A stretch of DNA of 64,000 nucleotides from Edaphobacter modestus (GTDB taxonomy: Bacteria; Acidobacteriota; Terriglobia; Terriglobales; Acidobacteriaceae): positions 186,001 through 250,000 of the forward strand of contig NZ_SHKW01000001.1 of NCBI RefSeq assembly GCF_004217555.1, read 5' to 3'. The notes beneath the pieces are model-generated. The model was not told the origin of the DNA. It was given only the letters and a program-made list of their open reading frames with translations, and ran no database searches. The stretch's first letter is position 1, and each line of letters starts with the position of its first letter. A program made the translations under genes and the position numbers. Below, piece by piece: positions 26,432 to 35,587 of this stretch.

Positions 26432-28412
26432 CGTGAAAAGAATCTCGGAGAATCATGGAAACGTTTTCACAAAATCTTGGATTCGGCGTATAGCGATCAT
26501 GACATCTACTTTCGCGATGCTCCCCCTGCTTTGGGCTAAGGATGCGGTGCGCGCGCTAAACTCACCTGACAAAGCTATCGAGGTGCAGGTGAAGCTCAAC
26601 CCTCTGGCCTACTCGGTGTCCATGCAGGGGCGCCCTGTGTTGCTGTCCTCAGCTCTTGGTCTCGAATTGAAAGATCAGCCTGCTATAGGGGAATGGAAAC
26701 TGCTGCACGAAGAGCGTCACTCCGTCGACAGAACCTGGACGCCGGTCTGGGGGAAAGACAGCAAGATTCGCGATCGATATACCGAGACCTGCCTGCAGCT
26801 TGAGGAGAAGAAAGGCCTCCATCGTCGCATGGACCTCATCGTCCGGGCCTATCCGGACGGGATTGCCTTGCGATATGCATTGCCGAAGCAGCCAGGATTA
26901 GAACATTTTGTTGTGACGAAAGAGCTAACGTCCTTCCGTTTTCCTTCCGATGCGAACATATGGGCGGCCACTATGGAAAAGTACCATCACTCATTCGAGC
27001 ATGAGTACGTCAAACAGCATCTCTCGCAGATTCCCGCAGGCGCGCACATCTATCTACCCGCGTTAGCGCAGGTCGAGTCGAAGATTTATGCCTCCGTCAT
27101 GGAAGCGGATCTGACAGACTGGGCCGGCATGTACCTGACCCCGAAGGGTGCCATGAACTTATCCGCCGATCTCTCGCCTCGGCTCGATGGTGATGGGCTG
27201 GTGAAGGCGGATGCGCCGCACCAGACACCCTGGCGAGTCATCATGCTGGGACAGAAGCCCGGCGACCTGATCGAGTCCAATTTGATTGAAAACCTCAATC
27301 CGCCTTCGAAGATCACCGACACATCGTGGATCAAACCGGGAATGATGGCGTGGGATCACTGGTGGAGTGGCGGTGTCAAGATGGACAACGAGACAAACCG
27401 TCGCTACATCAGCTTCGCCTCGGAGATGGGCTTCCCTTATCAGTTGATCGACTGGCAGTGGTATGGAGAGTTCAATCGTCCGGAGGCCAACATCACCAGA
27501 CCCGCACCGCAGATCGACATGCCCGGACTAATTCGCTTCGCCGCGGAGCGCCATGTACGTGAATGGATATGGATTCATTCCGGCGACGTGACGCGAGTGA
27601 AGAACGAAGGAAAGCTCGACGAAGCCTTTGCCACCTATGAGAAATGGGGGATTGCGGGCGTCAAAATTGACTTCATGGACAGCAACGATCAGGGGATCGT
27701 CAATTGGTACGAAGATATCGTCTCACTGGCCGCAAAGCATCACCTCATGGTCGACTTCCACGGAGCATTCGAACCTACGGGCCTTCGCGTTACATGGCCA
27801 AACTTGCTCACGCGCGAAGGCGTGATGGGGAACGAGTACAACAAGTTCAGCACACGCGTAACGCCGTTACACAAGCTGACACTGCCCTTTACGCGCATGT
27901 TGGCTGGACCGATGGACTATACACCTGGTGGCTTTCTGAATCGCAGCCCCTCCGAGTGGAAGCAGACGACACCAACTGAAGTGATGGGAAGTCGCGCGCA
28001 GGAACTCGCATTGTTCGTGGTTTATTGGAGTCCGCTTACCTGCGTGACCGACGATCCTGAGCACTACAAGGATCAGCCGGGGCTCGAGTTCCTGCGCGTC
28101 GTTCCAACCATATGGGACGAGACGAAGGTGTTGGATGGAGAGGTCGGAGAGCACATTATCATCGCACGACGGAGCGGGATGAAGTGGTTTATCGGCGGTA
28201 TGACCGGTGACAAGTCGTACGACTATCGCCTCTCCCTCTCGTTTCTCCCAAAAGGCGAATACGTCGCTCATCTCTTCACTGATCCAAAGGACACGAGCGC
28301 CAGCTATGAAAAGATAGAGCGTTTAACGCAGCATGTCACTTCATCCAGTTCGCTGGCTCTGAACATGAGGTTGGCTGGTGGAGTCGCCATCTATCTCGAG
28401 CCAGCAAAATAG
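26432..28412 (+). CDS. GH97 glycoside hydrolase, probably retaining alpha-galactosidase
   Basis: About 660 residues. The N-terminal beta-sandwich begins VRALNSPDKAIEVQV; the catalytic barrel contains GMMAWDHWWSGGVKMDNETN, LIDWQWYG, GVKIDFMDSNDQ and MVDFHGAFEPTG; a C-terminal beta domain follows. An Asp in GVKIDFM at the end of a barrel strand matches the nucleophile of retaining GH97 alpha-galactosidases rather than the Glu bases of inverting alpha-glucosidases (family knowledge). The start is uncertain: GTG 26,432, ATG 26,394 and ATG 26,499 are all possible, and open frame reaches 26,265. A hydrophobic export segment lies at about 26,478-26,540. Confidence 0.85.
26456..26469 (+). promoter_or_regulatory. 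Possible LacI-family operator
   Basis: The 14-base near-palindrome tggaaacgttttca, centred on CG, differs from a perfect dyad at one pair and resembles LacI/CcpA-type operators. It lies close to the GH97 start, within the open frame if translation starts at 26,432. No LacI gene is in the window. Confidence 0.3.
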
Positions 28413-28692
28413 GACAGGGGCGCAAATGGCGGATCGTAGAAAATCATTTGACGCGTGTCCTGTTCTATGGAGGTTCTCGAAGAGATAGCTTGTCTCGTCT
28501 CTACGGATCGTAGCTCGCGAATCACGTGGAGACGTCTTTCCCTAGCGAGATGTGAGTAGCGACGTCACCCCAAACATGAACTTCTCTAGCAGACTGATCA
28601 CATAGCTTACGCGGGATTTGCCGTATTCTTCTCATTGTTTTATTGGCGGTTCTTGCAGGTGGCGGCTGTTCAAAGCAGTTAACCAAAGCTAG
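28413..28692 (+). other. Gene-free stretch after GH97
   Basis: About 280 bases with no supported gene or terminator. A weak ggaca/tgtcc dyad is present near 28,413-28,465 without a T-run. Confidence 0.3.
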
Positions 28693-29506
28693 AGGCTGTT
28701 AGTAACTTTAGTTCTCATGTGTAGGAAGGCAGTGATTGTGTTGTTGTCATCGCGCAGCATAGTTGGATGGGGAATAAGGGTCAGGTTGGTTATCCGAGCG
28801 ATGTGAGCGATGAGGAGTGGTCGTGGCGCCCTATCTGGCGTTGTGCCGGGAGGACGCTCGGCAGCGGTCGCACCGTTTGCGGGCGGTGTTCAACGCTCTG
28901 CGCTGGCTGGTGAAGACTGGGGCGCACTGGCGGATGATGCCGAACGATCTTCCGCCGTGGCCGGTGGTGTACCAGCAGACGCGGCGCTGGATGGGTGCCG
29001 GATGCTTCGAGATCATGGTGGAGGACCTGCGCTCTCTATTGCGCGAGTTTGCCGAGCGCAAGCCGCAGCCCACGGCGATGGTGGTGGACAGCCGGACGCT
29101 GCAGTCCACGCCGGAGTCGGGGGCGCGGGCTGGATACGATGGCGCAAAGGAGCCAAGGTGCACGCTGCGGTGGACACCCTGGGCAACCTGCTCGCCTCGC
29201 ATGTCACCGCCGCCAACGAGCAGGACCGCGCCCAGGTGGACAAGCTCGCCGAAGCGGTGCAGCAGATCACCGGAGACCACGTGGAACTTGCCTACGTCGA
29301 CCAGGGCTACACCGGAGAAACCGCGGACAGCGCGGCCGCCCGGCACGGCATTCAACTGGAGGTGGTCAAGCACACGGAGGCCAAACGGGGCTTCGTCCTG
29401 CTGCCCCGCCGATGGGTCGTCGAGAGAAGCTTCGCCTGGGCCCCGCGATTCCGCCTCATGCTCAGCAGAATCTTCAAAATGCTCAACTGAAGTCATTAAC
29501 AGCCTC
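28693..29506 (+). mobile_element. IS5-family element (IS427-like), decayed
   Basis: Terminal inverted repeats gaggctgtta...taacagcctc (starting 28,693 and ending 29,506) are flanked by TA on both sides, within CTAG context, fitting an IS427-group element of about 814 bp. The transposase inside is split over two frames and its N-terminal codons are also shifted. Confidence 0.8.
28768..29490 (+). pseudogene. IS5-family transposase, frameshifted
   Basis: The N-terminus [18 protein letters not shown] (from 28,768) changes frame near 28,817 into [20 protein letters not shown] and continues through [20 protein letters not shown] and [21 protein letters not shown] second change near 29,150 enters [29 protein letters not shown] and [14 protein letters not shown], which holds the catalytic Glu. 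IS427-group elements often use two ORFs with programmed frameshifting, so the second shift might be natural. The first would still break the protein. Confidence 0.78.
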
Positions 29507-29625
29507 TAGTGCGCGGGGCCGGATTCGTGATCGAGAATGGCATGGCGCGTGGGCTGACGCTGAAGGTGGACCTGCTCGCAGTACTTGCGAGCGCAGAGCA
29601 ACCACGCGGAAGAGAAGGAAGCTCC

Positions 29626-29829
29626 ATGCCAAATGAACCCACGTTGAATGATGATGACGGAGTGAAGATGCATAAGCCAAATGAGCAAAGAGTCGCAGAC
29701 GCCGCCGCCAAGCTGCCGTCACATGAAGCAGCAGAGCTGATGCGGAAATGGCAACTCTTCCGGGCGTTGTACCCAAACGAACAGCTGGAGCGGATGTTTG
29801 CAGAGCACAAGCGCCAACGACGCGGCTAG
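29626..29829 (+). CDS. Small hypothetical protein
   Basis: 67 codons starting MPNEPTLNDDDGVKMHKPNE with agagaaggaag just upstream. It is charged and helical, ending in FAEHKRQRRG. The open frame extends to 29,509 directly beside the IS5 end, but that part has no start with a ribosome site. I do not recognise it; it may be a truncated gene cut by the insertion. Confidence 0.3.
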   Translation: MPNEPTLNDDDGVKMHKPNEQRVADAAAKLPSHEAAELMRKWQLFRALYPNEQLERMFAEHKRQRRG

Positions 29830-30032
29830 CGTGCGCCGTGGATACAGTGACCGCGCGAGGGGGGAAGTACCCCCAAAAGGCACGGCATTCGCCTCCGTAC
29901 CACGCGCACCTCATCCGCGAAAAATCGCAGGTTATAGAAATTTCCGGATTATGGCCATTTTAGGGGCGAAGGCAGCTTTGTAAGGTTAGGGATTCATTGA
30001 TGCCCTTTGAGTATCTCTCCAAAGCCTCGGCC
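29830..30032 (+). other. Gene-free stretch
   Basis: About 200 bases with no supported feature on either strand. Confidence 0.3.
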
Positions 30033-30141
30033 TCATAACTCAGGCGAAAGCCGGCGAAGCTGGGCCACCGGTCGACCGTGGCGTAGGATGACGATCACGT
30101 CCCCGCTCTCGGCAAGTTGGAGCGATAATTGAAATTGCCAT
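30033..30141 (-). pseudogene. Phd/YefM-type antitoxin remnant
   Basis: A minus-strand start MAIS at 30,141, preceded by GGAGGAAGG, shifts frame within about ten codons into LQLAESGDVIVILRHGRPVA, which resembles the core of Phd/YefM antitoxins (a DNA-binding antitoxin that also neutralises a Doc or RelE-type toxin). It ends after RRLSPEL at 30,033. It is shorter than the family norm (about 75-85 aa), and no toxin gene is visible next to it. Confidence 0.4.
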
Positions 30142-30538
30142 GTTTACAGTCCTTCCTCCGGGGTCCGAGAAGTCGGAGGGAGCGTCCCCATGTCCCATCA
30201 TCAGAACGAGTAAGTGGAATGTGCCGAGGGCTGAAATATGCGCTGGCTCCCCTTCCTGTGTTGCGGGTATTGTGAAACGGTATCCCGTACAAACACAGGA
30301 GACTCACTCAGACCTCCAATGGAACGGCCCTCTGCCAAGTTGGCTTCCACGCTGCCGTAGACCGGATGGGGCAATCTTCCATCGGCCAACCTGGCGATGT
30401 TTCCGGTTCGGACAATAGGGTGACGACGGGGTAGCGAACAAATGCTGCCGACCGGTGGCGATGATGTATCGTGAGCCCCCTGACAACGCCCCGCGGACAA
30501 CAGTTTGAACTTGTTGGTGAGTCAGAAACTGGCGGCCC
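30142..30538 (+). other. Unassigned stretch before the DUF2092 gene
   Basis: About 400 bases without a supported gene. It probably contained the 5' end of the DUF2092 gene, but no signal peptide could be recognised in any frame. Confidence 0.25.
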
Positions 30539-31180
30539 TTCTACCTCAGCAGTCTGAAGCAGTTCAGCGTGCGCGTGCGGAACATGCGCGAGGACGTGTT
30601 TGACTCGGGGCATAGGGTCGATTTCGGGGTCGGTGCGAGCTTGGTCGTCAGCCGGCCGAACAAGCTGCGCAGCGAACGACTGGGCCATTTGGTCGAACAA
30701 AACTTCTATTACGACGGCAAGACTTTGACGCTGTACAACGCCTCCCGCGAGGTCTATGCGACGGTGCCTGCGCCCGGGACGGTCGAGGAGATGCTCGACT
30801 TCGCACGCGAGTCGCTTGGGGTCGAACAACCGGTCGCCGACCTGGTCTACCGCAATGCGTTCCCATTGCTGATGCAGGATGTGACTCTTGCGATGGTGGT
30901 TGACAAGGAGGTCATCGCCGGAACCAAGTGCACTCATCTGCTCTTCAGCCGCCCGGGTGTCGACTTTCAGGTTTGGGTCGCTGACGGCGGCCCGCCATTG
31001 CCGTACAAGTACATCGTCACCGACACAAGCACCGCCGCGCTGTTAGCCATCATAGCGACCATGAGCGACTGGAATGTAGCTCCGGTCGTGACCGATTCTC
31101 AGTTCACCTTCGTGCCGCCCCGGGGGGCGAAGGCGATCTCTTTCCTGCCAGTAGGAGCAAGCAGCGCGTCTGACCGCTGA
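30539..31180 (+). pseudogene. DUF2092-family exported protein, 5' end lost
   Basis: The frame from 30,539 gives FYLSSLKQFSVRVRNMREDV followed by the DUF2092 body: RVDFG, SRPNKLRSER, FYYDGKTLTLYNASREVYA and the ending MSDWNVAPVVTDSQFTFVPP. DUF2092 proteins are exported, of unknown function and distantly LolA/LolB-like. The usual signal peptide and first about 40 residues are missing because an in-frame stop lies at 30,518. A call starting at ATG 30,569 would omit further conserved residues. The small exported gene at 31,200 follows closely, a pairing seen with this family. Confidence 0.65.
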
Positions 31181-31199
31181 CACCAATCCGGAGGAAACA

Positions 31200-31582
31200 G
31201 TGAAAAAGACATTCAAAATTGCAGTAGTAGCACTGCCCTTACCTTAATGCTCATTCCCGATGTTATTTATGCGCAAGCTGGTCGCGTGCACCGCGCGACA
31301 CGGCGCAGGACCGCTGTGGTAGTAGGGAGCGCCACTGCCGCTGCGGGTTCGGCCCAGACGTCTCAGGCCCAACAGGAGACTGCCGCTGCCAAGCAGAAGG
31401 CTGCCGCTGCCAATGCCGCAGCCGCTGGAAAGCTGCCGCTTGGCGCCGTCGTTACCACCCTGCCCGCGGGTTGCGACTCCAAAACGGTCTGCGGCGTGCA
31501 GTATTACCAATGCGACGGTAACTACTATCGCTCGGCGTTTCAGGGGAACAATCTGGTGTATGTGACGGCGCAGCCCGAATGA
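31200..31582 (+). pseudogene. Small exported protein (DUF6515-like), frameshifted in signal peptide
   Basis: GTG 31,200 with GGAGGAAAC upstream starts VKKTFKIAVVAL, then shifts near 31,225 into TALTLMLIPDVIYAQAG, restoring a normal signal peptide. The mature part is Ala/Gln/Lys-rich (about 31,370-31,420) and ends with a short conserved domain, LPLGAVVTTLPAGC and YYQCDGNYYRSAFQG, carrying four cysteines. The frame from ATG 31,247 is open to 31,582. The single shift could be recent decay or a sequence error. Confidence 0.5.
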
Positions 31583-31976
31583 AAGAGGCAGACGGCGGTC
31601 TCGAAGGCGTACTTCCAGGGCGGCACGACTTCTTTGTATGTGGCGTAGCTAACTGAACGTCGAACAGTATTCTGGCTCGGAGAGAGCTCAGCTAAAAGCA
31701 TATGGCAATAGACAACTGCCTGGTATCTGCGCAGCCCTGAGTGGCGCGCGATCCGCAGGCCCCCCCACTCACCAGATCCCTCCGAACCAACCGAGAGGAG
31801 GAAAATCCAACGTGGGCCGAGCATTTTCTTTGCAACGATCAATACTTTCTGTGTTGCAACATTGGCACACGGGGCAAGCTGAATTCAGCACTGGTACAAA
31901 TCACCTTGGTTTTCACTGTGTGTGATGTCTCGTCAGTCTGAAGTGGGGACACAAAGCATCAGAAAGCGGGCAGAGA
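31583..31976 (+). other. Gene-free stretch
   Basis: About 390 bases; nothing supported in either strand. Confidence 0.3.
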
Positions 31977-32651
31977 ATGTGGAGCAAGACGACCATATTG
32001 CAAGGGCTGGTGATTTTTCTGGTGGTAGTGGCGTACTTCGCAGTTCTTTCGCACAATCTCCATGAAAGCGAAAGACGGTCGTTGCAACTCAAGTCGGAGA
32101 CCCGAGAGGCCAATCATGTGTTGGTGTCCATTCGGATCGTGAATGTAGACACGAGTGCTGGCGAAATGACGGCGCGCATACGCCTTCTGCTTGCCGGAAG
32201 CCTTGCAAAGGACGAAGTTACTCCCGCTGCCGACTTGAAGTTACTACTCAATAGCTCTCGGGGAACGCAGGAAGTCGAATTCCTCAAGGGAAGACGCTTA
32301 AGTCTTATTGAGGCTGTATTCCCACTCGATGGGAATGAGAGCAAGTATCCGTTCGACAGCTATGAGAGCAATATTTGGATGTTGATCACAACGCCTACCC
32401 ACGCGCGCCAAACACAAGTCCAACCAGGCAATGATGAGCAGGAGAAGAAAGAGCAGGCGAACGCATCTGGCCAACTGGTGGTAGGCGCGGCCGCACTGCA
32501 ACGGAGCGAACCGGTGCCCATCCGTCTTGAGCTTTCAGCATCCGTTCCAAGGATGAGATTCCAGGGCAAGATTGCGTCCGCCTCTCTATCGCAACCGAAA
32601 AGTACGTTTGACGGGTTGGTCTGTGATAGGCACTGTTACTCCTGCCAGTGA
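31977..32651 (+). CDS. Membrane-anchored protein, DUF4436-like, possibly truncated
   Basis: 224 residues. One N-terminal membrane segment (ILQGLVIFLVVVAYFAVLSH) precedes a soluble domain with conserved-looking VSIRIVNVDTSAGEMTARIR and the YPFDSYESNIWMLI motif, reminiscent of DUF4436 membrane proteins. Those proteins normally have further C-terminal membrane helices; here the tail (VCDRHCYSCQ) looks non-native, so the 3' part may be lost or frameshifted. Function unknown. It lies in a run of decayed membrane-protein genes. Confidence 0.45.
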   Translation: MWSKTTILQGLVIFLVVVAYFAVLSHNLHESERRSLQLKSETREANHVLVSIRIVNVDTSAGEMTARIRLLLAGSLAKDEVTPAADLKLLLNSSRGTQEVEFLKGRRLSLIEAVFPLDGNESKYPFDSYESNIWMLITTPTHARQTQVQPGNDEQEKKEQANASGQLVVGAAALQRSEPVPIRLELSASVPRMRFQGKIASASLSQPKSTFDGLVCDRHCYSCQ

Positions 32652-32904
32652 CAATCGAGTAGTCGAGGACCTATCATGCTCGCCTCGACGCGAGTTATTG
32701 TGTCGGAAGAAGAAAATGCAAGCCCGTCCCACGTAACGAAAGAGGCCAAGATGAATACTCAGGCAATCTCACAACCGATGCTGTCTGGGATAACGTCCAT
32801 GTGACTTGCGTCTTCTGCTCGCCGTTGGTGTATCGTCCGGATCGCAGCTGAGGTGCTTTAGTCACCGACCATCACGGACAGGCTAGCCGCACGGCGGGCC
32901 CAGC
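32652..32904 (+). other. Gene-free stretch
   Basis: About 250 bases with no supported feature; it may include the lost 3' end of the preceding gene. Confidence 0.25.
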
Positions 32905-32928
32905 ATGGCTCCAATGGAGAAGAGACCC

Positions 32929-33683
32929 ATGAGCAGCATCGCAATCAGCTCGATCGTGTTCGCGTGCATATTCGGAGGTGCCTCGTTTGGCATGTCTCTT
33001 CGTCCCATGTTGCCCGAGAGTCATGTGGATGGTTCTTCAAGAGATGCAGTGAGGCTGGCAATGGGACTGGTCGTCACCATGGCTGCTTTAGTTCTCGGTT
33101 TTTTGGTTGCATCGGCGAAAAGTTCGTACGACGCGCAGATCGCCGATGTAACACAAATTTCCGCTAAGGTGATCTTGCTGGACCGCATATTGGCCCACTA
33201 CGGACCTGAGGCAAAGGAAGCGCGCGAGCAGCTCCGTGGCATCGTTGTAGGCACTCTCGATCGTCTCTGGCCGCAAGAACGCTCACAAGCCTCCGAAGTG
33301 CGAACGCCGCCAGCCCTCGCGGAGCATCTCTATGACAATGTTCAAGCGCTGTCGCCGAAGGACGATACCCAGCGCTCACTGCAGACCCAGGCGTCGAGTA
33401 TGGTGCTTAGCCTCGGTGAAACCCGCTGGCTAATGTTTTCACAGAATGCCAACTCGATTTCGAAACCCATGCTCGTGGTTCTGGTTTTCTGGCTCACCAT
33501 AATTTCATCAGTTTTGGCCTCCACGCGCCTATCAATGCAACTGTGACCATCGCCTTGCTAGTCTGCGGATTGTCGGTTTCTGCCGCAATCTTGCTGATCC
33601 AGGATCTATACGCTCCGTACAGTGGCATGATGACGATCTCGAGCGCCCCGCTGCGGAATGCCCTTGCGCAGCTTGGTCAGTAA
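32929..33683 (+). pseudogene. DUF4239 (bestrophin-like) membrane protein, frameshifted
   Basis: The N-terminal part (MSSIAISSIVFACIFGGASF; LAMGLVVTMAALVLGFLVAS) has two membrane helices and the family motif AKSSYDAQIADVTQISAKVI. The frame is lost near 33,507. The expected C-terminal helices (FISFGLHAPINATVTIALLV; PLRNALAQLGQ) continue in the next frame to a stop at 33,681-33,683. One missing base near the TTT run explains it. A naive call from 32,905 ends at 33,546 with a wrong tail. The family forms four-helix membrane proteins of uncertain channel function. Confidence 0.7.
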
Positions 33684-33880
33684 CGTCCGTGTCTCGAGGG
33701 ATCTACGCATTTCTAATCTAAACTGCCAGCCGCGTGTCCCCTAGGCCTGCGGTCGCGCTGGCCTAAGCGTGGTGCTAACACACTTCCCGGTGGCAATCGG
33801 TCGTTTTGCCCTGAACTACTGCGGTGTGGCTCACGCGCTGGTCCTTGGTGAAGACACGGTAGGGAAGTGAAATGTAGCTG

Positions 33881-34379
33881 ATTAGTTGTTTAGTCCCGGC
33901 ATTTGATGGATTGGGTCGAGTGTAAATCTGTCTGGGTCGTGAGTCCAGAGTTTGCAGATGGCTCCCTCGACCTCCGGCAGCCGACTGATGCCATGCCGTT
34001 CCAGACAACGGTGCAGCGAGGAGCGAGTCAACTGAGGAATCGTGGCTTGCAAGGCGTACAAACAGTCATCGAGCGGCAGCAGAGTGTGCTTGCGAAACGC
34101 AACGATGACGGCCTCCTGATCAATGGACAAGACGGTGGACTTGGGAACGGTTGGACCAGTTCGATGATCTGCCGTTGAGCTGCCCTTCCTCCACTTGGCT
34201 ACCGTCTTCGGGTTGATGCCATGCCGCCTCGAAAGCGTCCTTAGGCTCTCTTGACTATGCTGTATCGCTCGACGGATCGCCTCTGTCGTTGTGGCGCTCC
34301 GGTGCAGTATTTGTCCCATAGTGCCTCCTTCCACTCTCTGGAAAAGTATGCACCATCAAATGCCGGGACTAAACAATTA
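33881..34379 (-). mobile_element. Internally deleted IS481-family element (non-autonomous)
   Basis: A near-perfect inverted repeat of about 26-29 bases (core tagtcccggcatttgatgg at 33,891-33,909, inverted at 34,353-34,371) brackets only the N-terminal part of an IS481 transposase. The catalytic half is absent, and the truncated ORF runs straight into the left repeat. The result is a roughly 500-bp element with both ends that could be mobilised in trans. Confidence 0.7.
33882..34334 (-). pseudogene. IS481-family transposase, N-terminal fragment
   Basis: 150 codons. The helix-turn-helix part contains RRAIQHSQESLRTLSRRHGI and PKTVAKWRKGSSTAD; the second DNA-binding part ends with RSSLHRCLERHGISRLPEVE. 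The DDE catalytic domain that should follow is missing; the last about 28 residues are read from junction and inverted-repeat sequence. Confidence 0.75.
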
Positions 34380-34392
34380 GTCCAGGACTGCT

Positions 34393-34635
34393 TCACACCA
34401 GCTCCCGAAGGGACCGAACCCGAAGAAGGCCATTCTGCCAATCAGTCGGTTGTGCAGTCGATGGAGCAGGTAAAGGCACTTCGCGCACCTGCATCGGTCT
34501 CCACTGCGGCTCGCCCTTCTTCGAGCAGTCGCCGGAGTGGCGGGTGTAGACAGTCTGGGTCTTGGGTCGCAGAGAAATAGACTTCAACGGTTGCATCCCA
34601 ATAGAGTAGCGCCCGCTCTTGCAATTCTCTTGCAC
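34393..34635 (-). pseudogene. Tyrosine integrase remnant, N-terminal
   Basis: The first about 50 residues (MQPLKSISLRPKTQTVYTRH, then CSKKGEPQWR) match the N-terminal zinc-finger-like part of phage-type site-specific integrases. The frame then shifts near 34,495; the alternative frame gives RCRCAKCLYLLHRL, completing the Cys cluster. The core-binding and catalytic domains are absent. A tRNA 3'-end fragment lies 38 bases upstream on the same strand. Confidence 0.5.
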
Positions 34636-34672
34636 TTTCTGAAAAGTGCCATCTAAGTTATTGATTTGGAAG

Positions 34673-34700
34673 TGGTGGCCAAAGACGGGATCGAACCGCC
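34673..34700 (-). tRNA. tRNA 3'-end fragment (T-arm, acceptor strand, CCA)
   Basis: On the minus strand, GGCGG-TTCGATC-CCGTC forms a proper T-arm, followed by TTTGGCC, A and CCA. No matching 5' acceptor strand (GGCCAAA), D-arm or clear anticodon arm is found upstream, so this is a fragment, probably an attachment-site duplicate. Isotype cannot be assigned. Confidence 0.55.
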
Positions 34701-35078
34701 GACGCGGGCTTTTCCGGGCCGGATTCCCGAGTTGCGGCGCCTGTACATTGTCCTCTTGGCGCTTTCAAGCTTGCTGACAATTACACGTGTCTGATTTCCG
34801 AGGATCGGTTGCTCAGTGATACCGATCGCGCTAGGGCAGAGGTCGAGGGTTTGTTAAGGGTTCGATAAGCGTGTCTCAGGGTTCCCAAGGCTCCGAAATT
34901 GGCCATCCGTGCCTCCTGGTTTCAATCAGTTACCGGCGAACTCGGTTCTGTCACGGCAGATGTCAACATTCCACCTGGACGAGTAGTCGCCTTTCCACGG
35001 AAAGCCGGTTTTTCGGCCAGGTGAAGCGAACGCATTCGTAAACACTGGCCGACTTACCAGGACCAATCGGTTCTCGAT
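34701..35078 (+). other. Unassigned stretch
   Basis: About 380 bases with no supported gene. The 5' half of the tRNA whose 3' end lies at 34,673-34,700 is not here. Confidence 0.25.
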
Positions 35079-35148
35079 GTTCAAGAGCCAGTCGTGGCCT
35101 AGCTAAGCGTAGCTATCAAGATCAAGTTCTCCCACCGAGGTCTGCACC
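35079..35148 (+). repeat. Right-end fragment of IS110-c
   Basis: 70 bases identical at 69 positions to 14,319-14,388, covering the last transposase codons and the right terminus. The rest of the element is absent on the left side. The shared right boundary defines the terminus of this IS110 element. Confidence 0.85.
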
Positions 35149-35587
35149 GGATAAGTAAAGATGAGAGTGAGCCGCTTTTGCTCTTATCAGCGCAGGTCGC
35201 CACCAAAGACTGGCCTCAGAACGTACCCCGATAGGAGGGAGAGGTAACAGCACTTTACCGCCAACAATCATGGATTAGGAGCGATGAAGGTAGCAGGGTT
35301 GTTTTATAGGGTCAACGATCGAGGGTGGACGGATGATGTCCCGCCCAAGTCTGTTGATGGCTAAGATGAAAAGAAACGCGGGAGATGGTTCTGCCTGGAT
35401 ATTCGCGTTGTCGACTTATGTAAGACAGAAGTGTTGGCCTGGACATGTTTGAGACGTGGCAGGGCCAGTGGGATGCAGTCAAATGGCAGCAGCGTTATCG
35501 TGGACAGGGGCGTTCTTAGGCTTGCATCTGCTGTTCCTGCTTGTAGTGGTTCTGGGTTGTTATCGGCGTGAGAGAGGGCGAGGTGTG
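35149..35587 (+). other. Leader of the VWFA-related gene
   Basis: About 440 bases with no supported gene; part (35,456-35,587) is in frame with the VWFA gene but lacks a good start. Confidence 0.25.

Noticed and set aside
28413..28470. Terminator after GH97
   Set aside because: The ggaca/tgtcc pairing is weak with a long loop and there is no T-run.
28831..29496. 221-codon minus-strand frame in the IS427-like element
   Set aside because: Shadow of the transposase; the plus strand carries the recognisable motifs and the terminal repeats fit it.
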